64,000 nucleotides of DNA, from assembly GCF_022808645.1 (NCBI RefSeq), contig NZ_JAKZKT010000014.1, positions 1-64,000 on the forward strand. Reading direction: 5' to 3'. Shown here in pieces: positions 36,648-45,346 of this stretch. The position numbers and the translations under genes are program-made. The stretch's first letter is position 1. The number at the start of each line of letters is the position of its first letter. Source of the DNA: Bacillus litorisediminis. Its GTDB lineage: Bacteria > Bacillota > Bacilli > Bacillales > JC228. Under the pieces are notes generated by a model. The model saw only the letters and a program-made list of their open reading frames with translations. It was not told where the DNA came from and made no database searches.

Positions 36648-37405
36648 AATCCCTTCTCCCCACTCAACATCTGCATCCGTTCATTAAACAAGGTTGGATA
36701 AGATAAAAATCCAAGAATAATACTAGTCACAGCTGCCGTAGTAAGGAGTAAGAATAAAATAAGCAATTGAAATTGGACGGCCTGAATCGGGTCAGCTCCG
36801 GCAATAATCTGCCCGCTCATCATTCCTGGCAATTGAACAAGTCCCACAGTTTTTTGGCTTTCAATCGTAGGAATCATACTCGCTTTGATAGAATTAATGA
36901 GTTGCGAATGGATCGCCTGTTTCGGTGTGCCGCCAAGGGATAGAATTAATTCCGTTTCGTCCCGATGATTCTCAACCTCTGCTGTAAAGCGGTTGAGGAA
37001 CAAGATTGCCAAAACCATCGAGTTTCCAATCACCATACCGCTAATGGAAATAATGTACTGCGCTTTCGGCGGTGTAATGTTAAGGCCAATTAAAATACTT
37101 TGTGTCAACATTTCAACAAAAATCAGGGCAACTGCAACTTTCCATGTAATCCCTTTAATCGAAGCCCCTTTTTTACGGGCATTAAGGGTTGCAGTAACAA
37201 TCATAAGCGTGACCATTAAAAAGATATATATCAAACTATCTGATTCAAAAACAAAATTAAGGACATAACCAATCACAAGTAATTGAATAATCGATCGGAT
37301 CGTTGCAATAATGGTATCCTTTTCCAGACCAAGCTTCAACGTTTTAGACAGTACAAGAGGGATGAGGACAAATATCAGGGTTATAGCTAAAGTAGCATAC
37401 GTCAA
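36629..37405 (-). CDS. fetB: FetB-family (UPF0014) ABC permease
   Basis: A 258-aa protein with about seven hydrophobic segments. SGMVIGNSMVLAILFLNR, LILSLGGTPKQAI and VGLVQLPGMMSGQIIAGADP are hallmarks of UPF0014/FetB. In E. coli FetAB has been tied to iron export and oxidative-stress resistance; the substrate here is inferred. The ATG overlaps the fetA stop by 4 bp (37402-37405). Confidence 0.9.
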   Translation of the reverse strand: MTYATLAITLIFVLIPLVLSKTLKLGLEKDTIIATIRSIIQLLVIGYVLNFVFESDSLIYIFLMVTLMIVTATLNARKKGASIKGITWKVAVALIFVEMLTQSILIGLNITPPKAQYIISISGMVIGNSMVLAILFLNRFTAEVENHRDETELILSLGGTPKQAIHSQLINSIKASMIPTIESQKTVGLVQLPGMMSGQIIAGADPIQAVQFQLLILFLLLTTAAVTSIILGFLSYPTLFNERMQMLSGEKGLKRWSS

Positions 37406-38133
37406 TTTCCTTCCCCCTTTACAAATCTCTTCACTTTTTCATTGACAGGGGATTTCAGTAATTCGCTTTCCCCGGTTTCTACAATTTCTCCGTCCATTAA
37501 CACCCAGGTGTAGTTTCCAACCGTAATCGCCTGCCGTAAATTATGGGTAATCCAAATGATCGTCGTGTTATACTTTTGATTTATTTTAACGATGAGCTCC
37601 TCAATCTCCTGTTGAGATGTCCGATCTAAGGAAGAAGTAATTTCATCCAACAATAAGATTTGCGGCAAATTAACCAGAGTCCGTGCAATCGAAACCTTCT
37701 GCCTCTGTCCTCCTGACAAATCCTTGACATTGCGGTATAAAAAACTGGAATCGAGCCCGACATCGTCCAGGAGTTCATTTGCCTGATGATCAGGGAGCTG
37801 TTTCCCTTGAAGAGTAAGGGGCAAGGCTAAATTATCTTGGACTGTCCCCGGAATCATAGGGGCACTTTGCAAGGCAATTCCTACAAGCCTGCGTAACTCA
37901 ACCGGATCATACTGCTCAATCAGTTTTTCTTGAATATAAATTTCGCCTCTGTCAGGGGATAAAAGCCCATTACATAATTTAAGCAGGGTCGATTTTCCCG
38001 CACCCGAAGGCCCTACAAGCGTAATGATTTTACCTTCGGGAAAGGATCCGGTAATATTTTTTAAAATCGCTTTGTTATCAATCAAAAGATAAACATGGTT
38101 AAAATGTATAGCCGGCTGATAACTTGGTGCCAT
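37402..38133 (-). CDS. fetA: FetA-family ABC ATPase
   Basis: A 243-aa ATPase with Walker A GPSGAGKST (about 38-46), signature LSGGQRQKV, Walker B ILLLDEITSSLD and the switch in IIWITHN. The Walker B variant DEITSSLD (instead of DEP) is common in the FetA/YbbL group. Coupled to FetB by an ATGA overlap. No Fur-type box was recognised in the 230 bp upstream. Confidence 0.88.
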   Translation of the reverse strand: MAPSYQPAIHFNHVYLLIDNKAILKNITGSFPEGKIITLVGPSGAGKSTLLKLCNGLLSPDRGEIYIQEKLIEQYDPVELRRLVGIALQSAPMIPGTVQDNLALPLTLQGKQLPDHQANELLDDVGLDSSFLYRNVKDLSGGQRQKVSIARTLVNLPQILLLDEITSSLDRTSQQEIEELIVKINQKYNTTIIWITHNLRQAITVGNYTWVLMDGEIVETGESELLKSPVNEKVKRFVKGEGN

Positions 38134-38250
38134 GGTTTCACTTCCCTTTATGAGAACAACAAAATAATAATTGAACTAGCCTACATTGTAAATGAAATAA
38201 ATGTTTGTTTCAATTAATAATTATTTTAAAGAAGTAATTACTATAAAAAG

Positions 38251-38289
38251 GACTCTCGAACGTATATCGCTGCAGAGAGTCTCTTTTTA
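38251..38289 (+). terminator. Orphan terminator-like hairpin upstream of cse60
   Basis: GACTCTC (38251-38257) and GAGAGTC (38275-38281) with a 17-nt loop, followed by TCTTTTTA. It has no plus-strand gene before it (fetA runs the other way), so it could attenuate a leader of cse60 or mark a small untranslated transcript. Confidence 0.5.
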
Positions 38290-38365
38290 TTAATCCGAAT
38301 TGTTTAAAAAGTATGTAAAATTGACCATACTTATAATGATTTTTACAAATAAAGGGGAAACGAAA

Positions 38366-38548
38366 ATGGTTCAGGTTAAATTATTTGACTGCGATCATGA
38401 AAAAGACTTACAGGATGCGATCAATCATTTTTTAGCTACATTAGACAGCTCGGATGTCATTGACATTAAATATGGTGTTTCTGCATTCCCAGAAACGACC
38501 GGCGATCAAATCTATTGTTTTACAGCGATGGTTATTTATCATGCCTGA
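38366..38548 (+). CDS. cse60: Sporulation protein Cse60
   Basis: A 60-aa acidic protein, [20 protein letters not shown] and onward, the exact length of B. subtilis Cse60, a sigma-E-controlled mother-cell protein of unknown role. AAAGGGG is 7 nt upstream. A CATACTTA element at about 38327-38334 would suit a sigma-E -10, but the -35 is not clear. Its 3' end overlaps the convergent ytfP gene by 10 bp. Confidence 0.85.
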   Translation: MVQVKLFDCDHEKDLQDAINHFLATLDSSDVIDIKYGVSAFPETTGDQIYCFTAMVIYHA

Positions 38549-39825
38549 TCGACCAAACGAAGTTCCCTTGCTTCCTCCGCTGCATTTAATCCGGCAAGCC
38601 GTCCGGTAACGAAGGCAGATGTAATATTATAACCGCCTGTATAGCCGTGGATGTCGAGGATTTCCCCGCAAAAATAGAGTCCGCTTTGGAGCTTTGATTT
38701 CATTGCTTTCGGCTCAATTTCTTTTATGGAAACACCGCCGCCTGTTACAAATGCCTTTTCAATTGGAAGTGTCCCATTAACGCGAAAAGTAAATCCTTTA
38801 CATAATTGAACAAACTTTCGCAGCTTATCATGACTAATTTGATTCGCGATATCACTAGGGTCTATACCCGATTGCTCTAATAAAAATTGTAAGTACCGTT
38901 CCGGCAATATTCCTTTTAACACATTCTTTACAGCTTTTTTCGGCTCATCCTTTAGAAGTTTCGCCATTGATTGAAATTGCTGTTCGGCGTTATTGTAAGG
39001 AAGCGCATCAATAGACATTGTGACCTCATCTAGCTTCCATTTTTTCATAGCTTTTACAACAAATTGGCTGCATCTTAAAACGGCAGGGCCAGAAATGCCA
39101 AAATGAGTAAAGATCATATCCATTTTATGTGTAATAATAGGTTTTCCTTTCGGATCTAAAACGCTTAAAGCAACGTCCCGAAGAGATAAGCCCTGCAGTT
39201 GTTTAGATACAATAAACTCTTCTTTGGAGGTTAAGGGGACTTCGGTCGGATAAAGGTCTGTAATGGTATGGCCTGCCTTTTCAGCCCACGGATAGCCATC
39301 CCCTGTTGAACCAGTATGCGGGACTGACTTCCCGCCAACGGCAATAATAACTGTATAGGCTTTTAGCTTTTCCCCCTCCATTAATTCAACCTGGTGGGTG
39401 TTTTCTATGTTAAAGTGTATATCCATTACAGGTGTGTTTGTCCGGATTTCAACGTTCAGATCATCTAATTTTCTCAGTAAAGCATCGACAACGGATTGGG
39501 CCTTATCAGAGACTGGAAACATTCGGCCGTGGTCTTCTTCTTTAAGTTTCACTCCAAGATTCTCAAAAAAAGCAATTATATCTTCATTATTAAAAACTGA
39601 AAAAGCACTATATAAAAATCGGCCATTTCCGGGTATATGCTTGACAATTTCGTCGATCGGAAGCCTGTTGGTTACATTACATCTGCCGCCGCCAGAAATT
39701 GCCAGTTTCCGCCCTAATTTATTACCCTTGTCCAAAAGCAAAACCTTTGCCCCGTTTTCTCCAGCAGCAATCGCCGCCATTAACCCCGAGGGTCCGCCGC
39801 CAATAACAATACAATCATAAATCAA
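38539..39825 (-). CDS. ytfP: HI0933-family FAD/NAD(P)-dependent oxidoreductase YtfP
   Basis: A 428-aa flavoprotein. The dinucleotide-binding motif [18 protein letters not shown] lies at the N-terminus, then [20 protein letters not shown] (typical of BaiN/HI0933) and, near the C-terminus, [11 protein letters not shown] with [22 protein letters not shown] 39825 (AGGTG 6 nt upstream) is the likely start; GTG 39834 is close by, and the longer frame has no site. The reaction is unknown; relatives include bile-acid dehydratase-like and glutathione-reductase-like flavoproteins. Divergent from murJ. Confidence 0.83.
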   Translation of the reverse strand: MIYDCIVIGGGPSGLMAAIAAGENGAKVLLLDKGNKLGRKLAISGGGRCNVTNRLPIDEIVKHIPGNGRFLYSAFSVFNNEDIIAFFENLGVKLKEEDHGRMFPVSDKAQSVVDALLRKLDDLNVEIRTNTPVMDIHFNIENTHQVELMEGEKLKAYTVIIAVGGKSVPHTGSTGDGYPWAEKAGHTITDLYPTEVPLTSKEEFIVSKQLQGLSLRDVALSVLDPKGKPIITHKMDMIFTHFGISGPAVLRCSQFVVKAMKKWKLDEVTMSIDALPYNNAEQQFQSMAKLLKDEPKKAVKNVLKGILPERYLQFLLEQSGIDPSDIANQISHDKLRKFVQLCKGFTFRVNGTLPIEKAFVTGGGVSIKEIEPKAMKSKLQSGLYFCGEILDIHGYTGGYNITSAFVTGRLAGLNAAEEARELRLVDQA

Positions 39826-39883
39826 TTCATTCACCTGCCTACGGGTATTTTGTGAAATATGGGTGAAACATGGGTGAAACATG

Positions 39884-39932
39884 GGGACGGTTCTTGTGTT
39901 TCAGAAGAAAAATGAAACACAAGAACCGTCCC
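39884..39932. repeat. Long perfect inverted repeat (REP-like hairpin) between ytfP and murJ
   Basis: Arms GGGACGGTTCTTGTGTTTC (39884-39902) and its exact complement (39914-39932), 19 bp each, with an 11-nt A-rich loop. Just before it GGGTGAAACAT occurs twice in tandem (39861 and 39872). It lies upstream of the murJ promoter and may fall in the ytfP leader. The GGGACGG core also occurs at about 25440, before array 1. Its high GC stands out from the surroundings, as expected for a mobile palindromic unit. Confidence 0.85.
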
Positions 39933-39966
39933 TCCGTTTCGCTCATTATGTAAAGAGAAAAGAAAA

Positions 39967-39996
39967 TTGTCAATTCAACTGGAAAACATGTAAACT
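39967..39996 (+). promoter_or_regulatory. Putative murJ promoter
   Basis: TTGTCA (39967-39972), 18-nt spacer, TAAACT (39991-39996), about 56 bp before the murJ ATG. Acceptable sigma-A match. Confidence 0.5.
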
Positions 39997-40051
39997 ACAG
40001 ATAGTGTCATTCAAGAATCGACAGAAAGCGAAAGATTAGGAAGGATTAAAC

Positions 40052-41665
40052 ATGTCTTCAAGTCTAATACGAGGTACCTTTATTTTAACCTTAGGTACAT
40101 TTATATCTAAATTTTTAGGCCTATTTTATGTTATTCCGATGTACTCTATTTTAGGGAGAGAAGGAACAGCTTTATACCAATACGGATACGTGCCCTATAC
40201 AATTGCGATCAGCGTTGCAACAGCTGGAGTGCCACTTGCCGTATCTAAGTTTATCTCAAAATATAATGCAATGGAAGAATATGAAGTCGGAAGGAAATTG
40301 TTCCGGTCTGGAATTGTATTAATGCTATTGACCGGTATTGCTACCTTCCTAATCCTGTTTGCCTTAGCACCAGTGCTTGCTGACTCTATTATTCCCGATG
40401 AAGGATTTTTATCAACAAGAGCTGAAGTTATTGGCGTTATTCGTGCCGTCAGCTTTGCTCTGATCCTGGTTCCTTTTCTTAGCTTAATTAGAGGCTTTTT
40501 TCAGGGGCATGAATCAATGGGGCCATCGGCTGTTTCTCAAGTTGTGGAACAAATTGTCCGGATTGTCTTTTTATTAGCAGCCTCTTATGCAGTCATTTAT
40601 ATTTTTAAAGGCGAATTAAGTACAGCTGTTAATTTTGCAACCTTTGCCGCTTTTGTGGGAGCTACCGGTGGCTTAGCCGTGCTTGGCTGGTACTGGTTTA
40701 GAAGAAAATCCCATTTGGACAAACTCTCCGTTCGCAGTAAAGGAAAGGTTCAATTATCAACATGGGATATGTATAAAGAACTGTTAACCTATGCAGGTCC
40801 ATTTGTTCTTGTAGGGATTGCCAATCCGCTTTATCAATTTATTGATCAGCTTACTTTTAATAGAGCGATGGCCGAAGCTGGATTTAGCGGTATAGAAGCT
40901 GAGGCAGCGTTTTCAGCGCTCAACTTTTCATCCCATAAGCTGGTCATGATACCTGTGTCATTAGCGATTGCCTTATCTTTAACACTAGTCCCCGTAATTA
41001 CTAAGTCATTTGTAAGACAGGAATATAAAACCCTTCATGATCAGTTGAATCAAACGTTTCAAGTGTTATTATTCCTAACCGTTCCTGCCTGTGCAGGTCT
41101 CATGCTGTTGGCTGAGCCAATGTATACATTTTTCTACGAAAATGACCCTTTAGGGATCGGCATTTTGCAGGCATACGCACCTGTTGCGATATTGTTTGCC
41201 TTGTTTTCAGTTACTGCAGCAATTCTTCAGGGAATCAACGAACAGCGCTATACACTATTAAGTTTGCTAGTCGGGCTGCTGGTTAAATTAAGTTTAAATA
41301 TTCCTTTAATCAAGTGGCTCGATGCAGAAGGTGCTATAGTTGCAACAGCTCTTGGCTATACAGCTGCGATTTTAATCAACCTGTTTGTGATTAAATGGGC
41401 AACTGCCTTTCAGTATAAAAAAGTAATCAAGGTTTCCATTCTGATTTTGCTTTTAACAGGATTTATGTTACTGGCTGTGTGGGCAGTGTATACTATATTG
41501 AAGGCCTTCATTGTCCCCACAACAATGCTTCAAGCTTTATGTATCTTAATCCCAAGTGTTGTCATGGGTGTGATTGCATATGGGCTAGTCAGTTTAAAGC
41601 TGGGAATTGTGGCCAAACTATTTCCTGGTCAATACCAAAAGCTGAAAGCCAGGGTTCTTGGGTGA
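40052..41665 (+). CDS. murJ: Lipid II flippase MurJ (YtgP)
   Basis: A 537-aa MOP-superfamily membrane protein with about 14 helices. The N-terminus LIRGTFILTLGTFISKFLGL continues with FYVIPMYSILGREG, the usual pattern of the YtgP/SpoVB group. B. subtilis YtgP was identified as MurJ, moving lipid II across the membrane for wall synthesis. SpoVB and other paralogues are similar in size, but the gene neighbourhood (ytfP, the pseudouridine synthase, ytzE, pepV) points to YtgP. AGGAAGG precedes the ATG. Confidence 0.88.
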   Translation: MSSSLIRGTFILTLGTFISKFLGLFYVIPMYSILGREGTALYQYGYVPYTIAISVATAGVPLAVSKFISKYNAMEEYEVGRKLFRSGIVLMLLTGIATFLILFALAPVLADSIIPDEGFLSTRAEVIGVIRAVSFALILVPFLSLIRGFFQGHESMGPSAVSQVVEQIVRIVFLLAASYAVIYIFKGELSTAVNFATFAAFVGATGGLAVLGWYWFRRKSHLDKLSVRSKGKVQLSTWDMYKELLTYAGPFVLVGIANPLYQFIDQLTFNRAMAEAGFSGIEAEAAFSALNFSSHKLVMIPVSLAIALSLTLVPVITKSFVRQEYKTLHDQLNQTFQVLLFLTVPACAGLMLLAEPMYTFFYENDPLGIGILQAYAPVAILFALFSVTAAILQGINEQRYTLLSLLVGLLVKLSLNIPLIKWLDAEGAIVATALGYTAAILINLFVIKWATAFQYKKVIKVSILILLLTGFMLLAVWAVYTILKAFIVPTTMLQALCILIPSVVMGVIAYGLVSLKLGIVAKLFPGQYQKLKARVLG

Positions 41666-41694
41666 TTTTAAAATAACTTTTAGAGAAAGAAGAA

Positions 41695-41731
41695 AGCGGT
41701 AATCTCCATCAAGGAGAACCGCTCTCTTTTT
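41695..41731 (+). terminator. Terminator after murJ
   Basis: AGCGGT...TCTCC pairs with GGAGA...ACCGCT (41695-41723), then a T run. It overlaps the end of the convergent small gene. Confidence 0.8.
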
Positions 41732-41954
41732 AATAGTCTTCGTCGCGAATGCCTAATCTGCGTTCAATGCGGTCAACTCGGCGTTCTAATCGGTCTATTT
41801 CACGATTTTTGCGGTCTACTTCTCGTTCAAGCCGACTCAAACGACGCTCAAATTGACCTCCGCCTCCAGGAAAACCCCCTGGGAACTGTCCTCCTGGGAA
41901 CTGACCGCCTGGGAACTGACCAAATTGACCAGGCTGCTGCTGTTGTCTGTACAT
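41730..41954 (-). CDS. Small protein: QFPGG repeats plus charged coiled coil
   Basis: A 74-aa protein. ATG 41954 has GAGGAGGG 6 nt upstream. The N-terminal third is a Gly/Pro/Gln/Phe repeat (FGQFPGGQFPGGQFPGG, then FPGGGG), and the rest a coiled coil of alternating Arg and Glu heptads (RLSRLEREVDRKNREIDRLE). The layout recalls small spore-coat or exosporium proteins, but I do not recognise a named family. Placed convergently after murJ, monocistronic. Confidence 0.7.
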   Translation of the reverse strand: MYRQQQQPGQFGQFPGGQFPGGQFPGGFPGGGGQFERRLSRLEREVDRKNREIDRLERRVDRIERRLGIRDEDY

Positions 41955-42052
41955 AGGAACCCTCCTCAATTTAGATTCATTGTAGTTTATGAATAGATGG
42001 TAATCCCTGTCACACAAATTAGGCAGATTGATTTCAAATGGGTGGTGTAAAA

Positions 42053-42769
42053 ATGCGAATTGATAAAATATTAGCCAACTTAGGCTATGGAAGTCGCAAA
42101 GAAGTTAAAAAGCTCTTAAAAGACGGGGCCGTTCAAGTAAATGGTTCTCCTGTTAAAGATGGAAAAGAACAAGTAAACCCGAATGAGGATTCGATTAGCG
42201 TACATGGAGAGGTAATTGAGTATAAAGAATATATCTACCTAATGATGAACAAACCTCCAGGTGTTATATCCGCAACAGAGGATGTAAAGGATCAGACCGT
42301 GATAGACCTTCTCGAATGGGAGGATGCGGTATTAAAGCCGTTTCCAGTCGGACGATTAGACAAAGATACGGAGGGGCTCTTGCTCCTTACAAATGACGGA
42401 CAGCTTGCGCATCAGCTGCTCTCTCCGAAAAAACATGTCCCGAAAACGTACTTTGCTGTTATTGAAGGTGAAGTAGACGAGGAAGATATCCATGCCTTTG
42501 CTGAAGGAGTTACCTTAGATGATGGTTATGTCACAAAGCCTGGGATATTAAAGGTTTTGAAAAAAGGGCCAACATCTGACATTGAATTGACGATTACCGA
42601 AGGGAAATTTCATCAGGTTAAAAGAATGTTTTTAACCCGCGGTAAACGGGTCATATATCTGAAAAGAATTTCAATGGGCGAGCTAAAATTGGATGAGACA
42701 TTAGAATTAGGGGAATACCGGGAGCTTACGGATGAGGAAGTAGAGTTGCTTCGGAGCAGGCAACAATAA
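42053..42769 (+). CDS. ytzG: 16S rRNA/tRNA pseudouridine synthase, RsuA family
   Basis: A 238-aa RsuA/RluB-type pseudouridine synthase. ATG 42053 has GGTGGTG 5 nt upstream; ATG 42038 overlaps that site. An S4 RNA-binding domain (MRIDKILANLGYGSRKEVKK) precedes the catalytic domain with the conserved Asp in GRLDKDTEGLLLLTNDG (about 101-117). Ends with KRMFLTRGKRVIYLKR, usual for RsuA. It isomerises a uridine in rRNA; the exact site is inferred only at family level. The name ytzG rests on synteny as I recall it. Confidence 0.85.
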   Translation: MRIDKILANLGYGSRKEVKKLLKDGAVQVNGSPVKDGKEQVNPNEDSISVHGEVIEYKEYIYLMMNKPPGVISATEDVKDQTVIDLLEWEDAVLKPFPVGRLDKDTEGLLLLTNDGQLAHQLLSPKKHVPKTYFAVIEGEVDEEDIHAFAEGVTLDDGYVTKPGILKVLKKGPTSDIELTITEGKFHQVKRMFLTRGKRVIYLKRISMGELKLDETLELGEYRELTDEEVELLRSRQQ

Positions 42770-42796
42770 AATTTTTATGCTTTCCTACTGTGCAAT

Positions 42797-42825
42797 AAAA
42801 AGACTGCTGCTTAAACACAGCAGTC
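42797..42825 (-). terminator. Terminator of ytzE (minus strand)
   Basis: GACTGCTG (42802-42809) and CAGCAGTC (42818-42825); on the minus strand it is followed by TTTTTATT. It may also slow plus-strand transcripts from the pseudouridine synthase gene. Confidence 0.75.
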
Positions 42826-42864
42826 CCTATTGGCTATAAGTGTTATATGTACTTGTCAATTTTC

Positions 42865-43086
42865 TCATGAAGTTAATCTTACTTTTTTTCTCGTCGTTGT
42901 CCATTTGCCGCGGCTCGGACTTGTCACTAAGTTGTTGTAGGCTAAAACATTTAAATCTCTTTGGATGGTTCTGGAGGTCATATCAAATTCCTCTACAAGC
43001 TCTTGGGTGGTAACCGTACCGTTTTCTTTAATAAACATATAAACAGATTTGATACGAGTCAGCATACGGTCAGTTGTAGGTTTCAA
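42865..43086 (-). CDS. ytzE: DeoR-type HTH regulator YtzE
   Basis: A 73-aa protein made only of a winged helix-turn-helix of the DeoR type: GTVTTQELVEEFDMTSRTIQ followed by RDLNVLAYNNLV. No effector domain follows, whereas full DeoR proteins are about 250 aa. TTG 43086 has AAGGAG 7 nt upstream; the longer frame up to 43176 has no site. B. subtilis YtzE is of the same size, so this is a natural short form rather than a truncation. Target genes unknown. Confidence 0.82.
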   Translation of the reverse strand: MKPTTDRMLTRIKSVYMFIKENGTVTTQELVEEFDMTSRTIQRDLNVLAYNNLVTSPSRGKWTTTRKKVRLTS

Positions 43087-43508
43087 AAAACCACTCCTTA
43101 TGAACTTTTTCCAAAGGCAACTCTGGCAGTCGTCCATTTCAAAACCAAGCTGTGCTATGGGTTCGCGGGCAAACATCTCCTTTTTATGAACTTTACACCT
43201 CTTATTGTAGACTTTTCTCTCTAAATTGACCAGTAATTCACAGATAATTTACAAAATGAATCGTGCTAAAGGAACGAATGTCTGGGGATCCCTTCTTTTT
43301 TCCATCTATATGATGAAGAATGATGGGATTACCCTATTTTTTTAAAATAATCGAATTTTGCAATCCCAGCCTTTGCTCCCTAATAGGGCCAAAGTAATAT
43401 AAAATAATCCCTTTTTGGTTCCAACGGATTATAGACTCAACGATTTTAATATAAGTTAATAGAATTAAGATTCGAAATAAACTGACAATTTAGAGGAGGA
43501 GATAAAGT
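43087..43508. other. Intergenic region upstream of the second amiE
   Basis: 422 bp, A/T-rich. It holds the ytzE and amiE-2 upstream regions. A GGGGATCCCTT motif at about 43286 recurs at 46509. I see no clear -35/-10 pair, no RNA element and no open frame with a ribosome site. Confidence 0.5.
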
Positions 43509-45215
43509 TTGAAAAGAACCCTGACGATTTCTCTATCTATTTTTCTGCTTTTTACAACATTTTTTAATCCTGCTTTCATAGTGAATGCGAACAGTCTCAC
43601 ATTTGATTCATCTATAGAAGTTCCGGAGAAAAAACCGCAAGCACCGACAAAAGCCCATCCGAAGTTTTCTTGGAGTAATCCCGGTCCGCTTTCACCTGTA
43701 TTGCATCCAGGATCAGTTAGGGGGGCGGGCATGGTAGAAGAGCCGCTTGAAAGAATCGATGCGATCATGGAAACAATGATCACGGATGGCGTCATGCCTG
43801 GTGCGGTAACCTTTGTTGCAAGACGCGGCCATATTGTTCAGCATGAGGCATATGGATATGCCTACCAATACGAAGATGCTGAATTTACTGAAGCAGAGGA
43901 TCCAATTCCCATGAAAAAAGACACAATTTTTGATTTGGCATCCATCAGCAAAATTTTTACGACAACTGCTGCGATGATTCTATTTGAAGAAGGATATTTC
44001 GAACTCGATGATCCGGTTGCTGAACATATACCGGAATTTGCGGCCAACGGAAAGGAGAAAGTTACGATTGAGCAGCTGATGACACATACATCAGGGTTCG
44101 CGCCAAGTGCTCCGGTTGCCGATGTGGAAGGAACAAGAGAAGAAAGATTGCAATACGTCCTGGAATATCCGCTCAATAATGAACCCGGAAGTACATACAC
44201 CTATAGTGACCTTAATATGATTACATTAGGGATATTGGTTGAACGTTTATCTGGCAAACGCTTAGATGTATTTGTGAAAGAAGAAATTACCGAACCTCTT
44301 GGAATGAAAGATACGATGTACAATCCCCCTGAAGATCTGAAATATCGAATTGCTGCAACAGAATATCAGCCATGGACCGGCCGTGGGATTGTTTGGGGAG
44401 AAGTTCATGATGAAAAGGCGTGGGCTTTGGATGGAGTGGCAGGTCATGCAGGTGTTTTTTCTACGGCAGCAGACCTTGCCAAACTCGCACACATGTATTT
44501 GAATGAGGGAAGATACGGGAATAAGCAAATTTTACAGCCTGAAACGGTTGATTTATTGGTTGAAAATCAAATCCCCGAATTCCCGGGAGATGATCATGGT
44601 TTAGGCTGGGAACTCAATCAAATATGGTATATGGATGCACTGACAGAATCATCTACTCTCGGGCATACAGGCTACACTGGAACATCTATTGCGGTGAGCC
44701 AAAACAATGATACAATCGCCATTTTATTAACGAATCGAGTCCATCCTACAAGAAATACCGTGTCCACCAATCCGGCAAGACGTGCATTTGTTCAACAAGT
44801 TGCAGATGCAATTCCTGTTGCCATTCCTAATAAAAACGGTGCATGGTTTTCAGGGTACGGCGGAAATGTCAATAAAACATTGACTGCAGAAGTAAATCTT
44901 GACGAAGACGCAACCTTATTCTTTGATACGTGGTATCGCACAGAGAATGGATATGACATGGGTTATGTCGAGATTTCGAGTGATGGTGAAACTTGGACAG
45001 CACTAGAAGATAACTATACAGGATCAAGCGTAGATTGGATAACAAAAGAACATTCCATTCCGGCAGGAACAACCCATATCCGTTTTCGCTATGCAACCGA
45101 TACCTATTATAATGGCAGGGGCTGGTATGTAACCAATGCCAAACTTGTTACCTCTTCAGGAGACTCATTGCCTTTTGAACTAAACAGTGAGGAATGGGTT
45201 TGGAGAAATTATTAA
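43509..45215 (+). CDS. Secreted serine hydrolase, AmiE paralogue 2
   Basis: A 568-aa secreted protein from TTG 43509 (GAGGAGGAGA upstream). Signal: LTISLSIFLLFTTFFNPAFI. It matches the amiE product at 31094 nearly along its whole length: AHPKFSW, PVLHPGS, MPGAVTFVARRGHIVQHEAY, the SISK catalytic tetrad, HTGYTGTS and a closing RNY. The C-terminal strand-rich domain is also shared. It stands alone, without nagZ or namZ, so it was probably duplicated from, or the source of, the operon copy. Likely an amidase or muropeptide esterase/peptidase outside the cell. Confidence 0.85.
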   Translation: MKRTLTISLSIFLLFTTFFNPAFIVNANSLTFDSSIEVPEKKPQAPTKAHPKFSWSNPGPLSPVLHPGSVRGAGMVEEPLERIDAIMETMITDGVMPGAVTFVARRGHIVQHEAYGYAYQYEDAEFTEAEDPIPMKKDTIFDLASISKIFTTTAAMILFEEGYFELDDPVAEHIPEFAANGKEKVTIEQLMTHTSGFAPSAPVADVEGTREERLQYVLEYPLNNEPGSTYTYSDLNMITLGILVERLSGKRLDVFVKEEITEPLGMKDTMYNPPEDLKYRIAATEYQPWTGRGIVWGEVHDEKAWALDGVAGHAGVFSTAADLAKLAHMYLNEGRYGNKQILQPETVDLLVENQIPEFPGDDHGLGWELNQIWYMDALTESSTLGHTGYTGTSIAVSQNNDTIAILLTNRVHPTRNTVSTNPARRAFVQQVADAIPVAIPNKNGAWFSGYGGNVNKTLTAEVNLDEDATLFFDTWYRTENGYDMGYVEISSDGETWTALEDNYTGSSVDWITKEHSIPAGTTHIRFRYATDTYYNGRGWYVTNAKLVTSSGDSLPFELNSEEWVWRNY

Positions 45216-45224
45216 TATGAATTT

Positions 45225-45280
45225 GGGGCTGTCTATAAAGTTAGAGTTACCTGACTTTTTAGACTGCCCCATTTTATTTT
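45225..45280 (+). terminator. Terminator after amiE paralogue 2
   Basis: GGGGC-T-GTCTA-T-AAAG pairs with CTTT-T-TAGAC-T-GCCCC (45225-45270), followed by ATTTTATTTT. A long stem with small bulges. Confidence 0.8.
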
Positions 45281-45346
45281 AAAAGAATAATAGGAAATAT
45301 TTTTTTAAAGCAGTAAACCTAAGGATGAATAATAGATTCTTTAGGA

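Noticed and set aside
42865-43176. Longer ytzE reading from 43176
   Set aside because: The added N-terminus has no ribosome site and is not part of the winged helix; TTG 43086 with AAGGAG is better.
43509-43795. Minus-strand frame opposite the start of amiE paralogue 2
   Set aside because: It lies antisense to a signal peptide and conserved domain and has no start site support.
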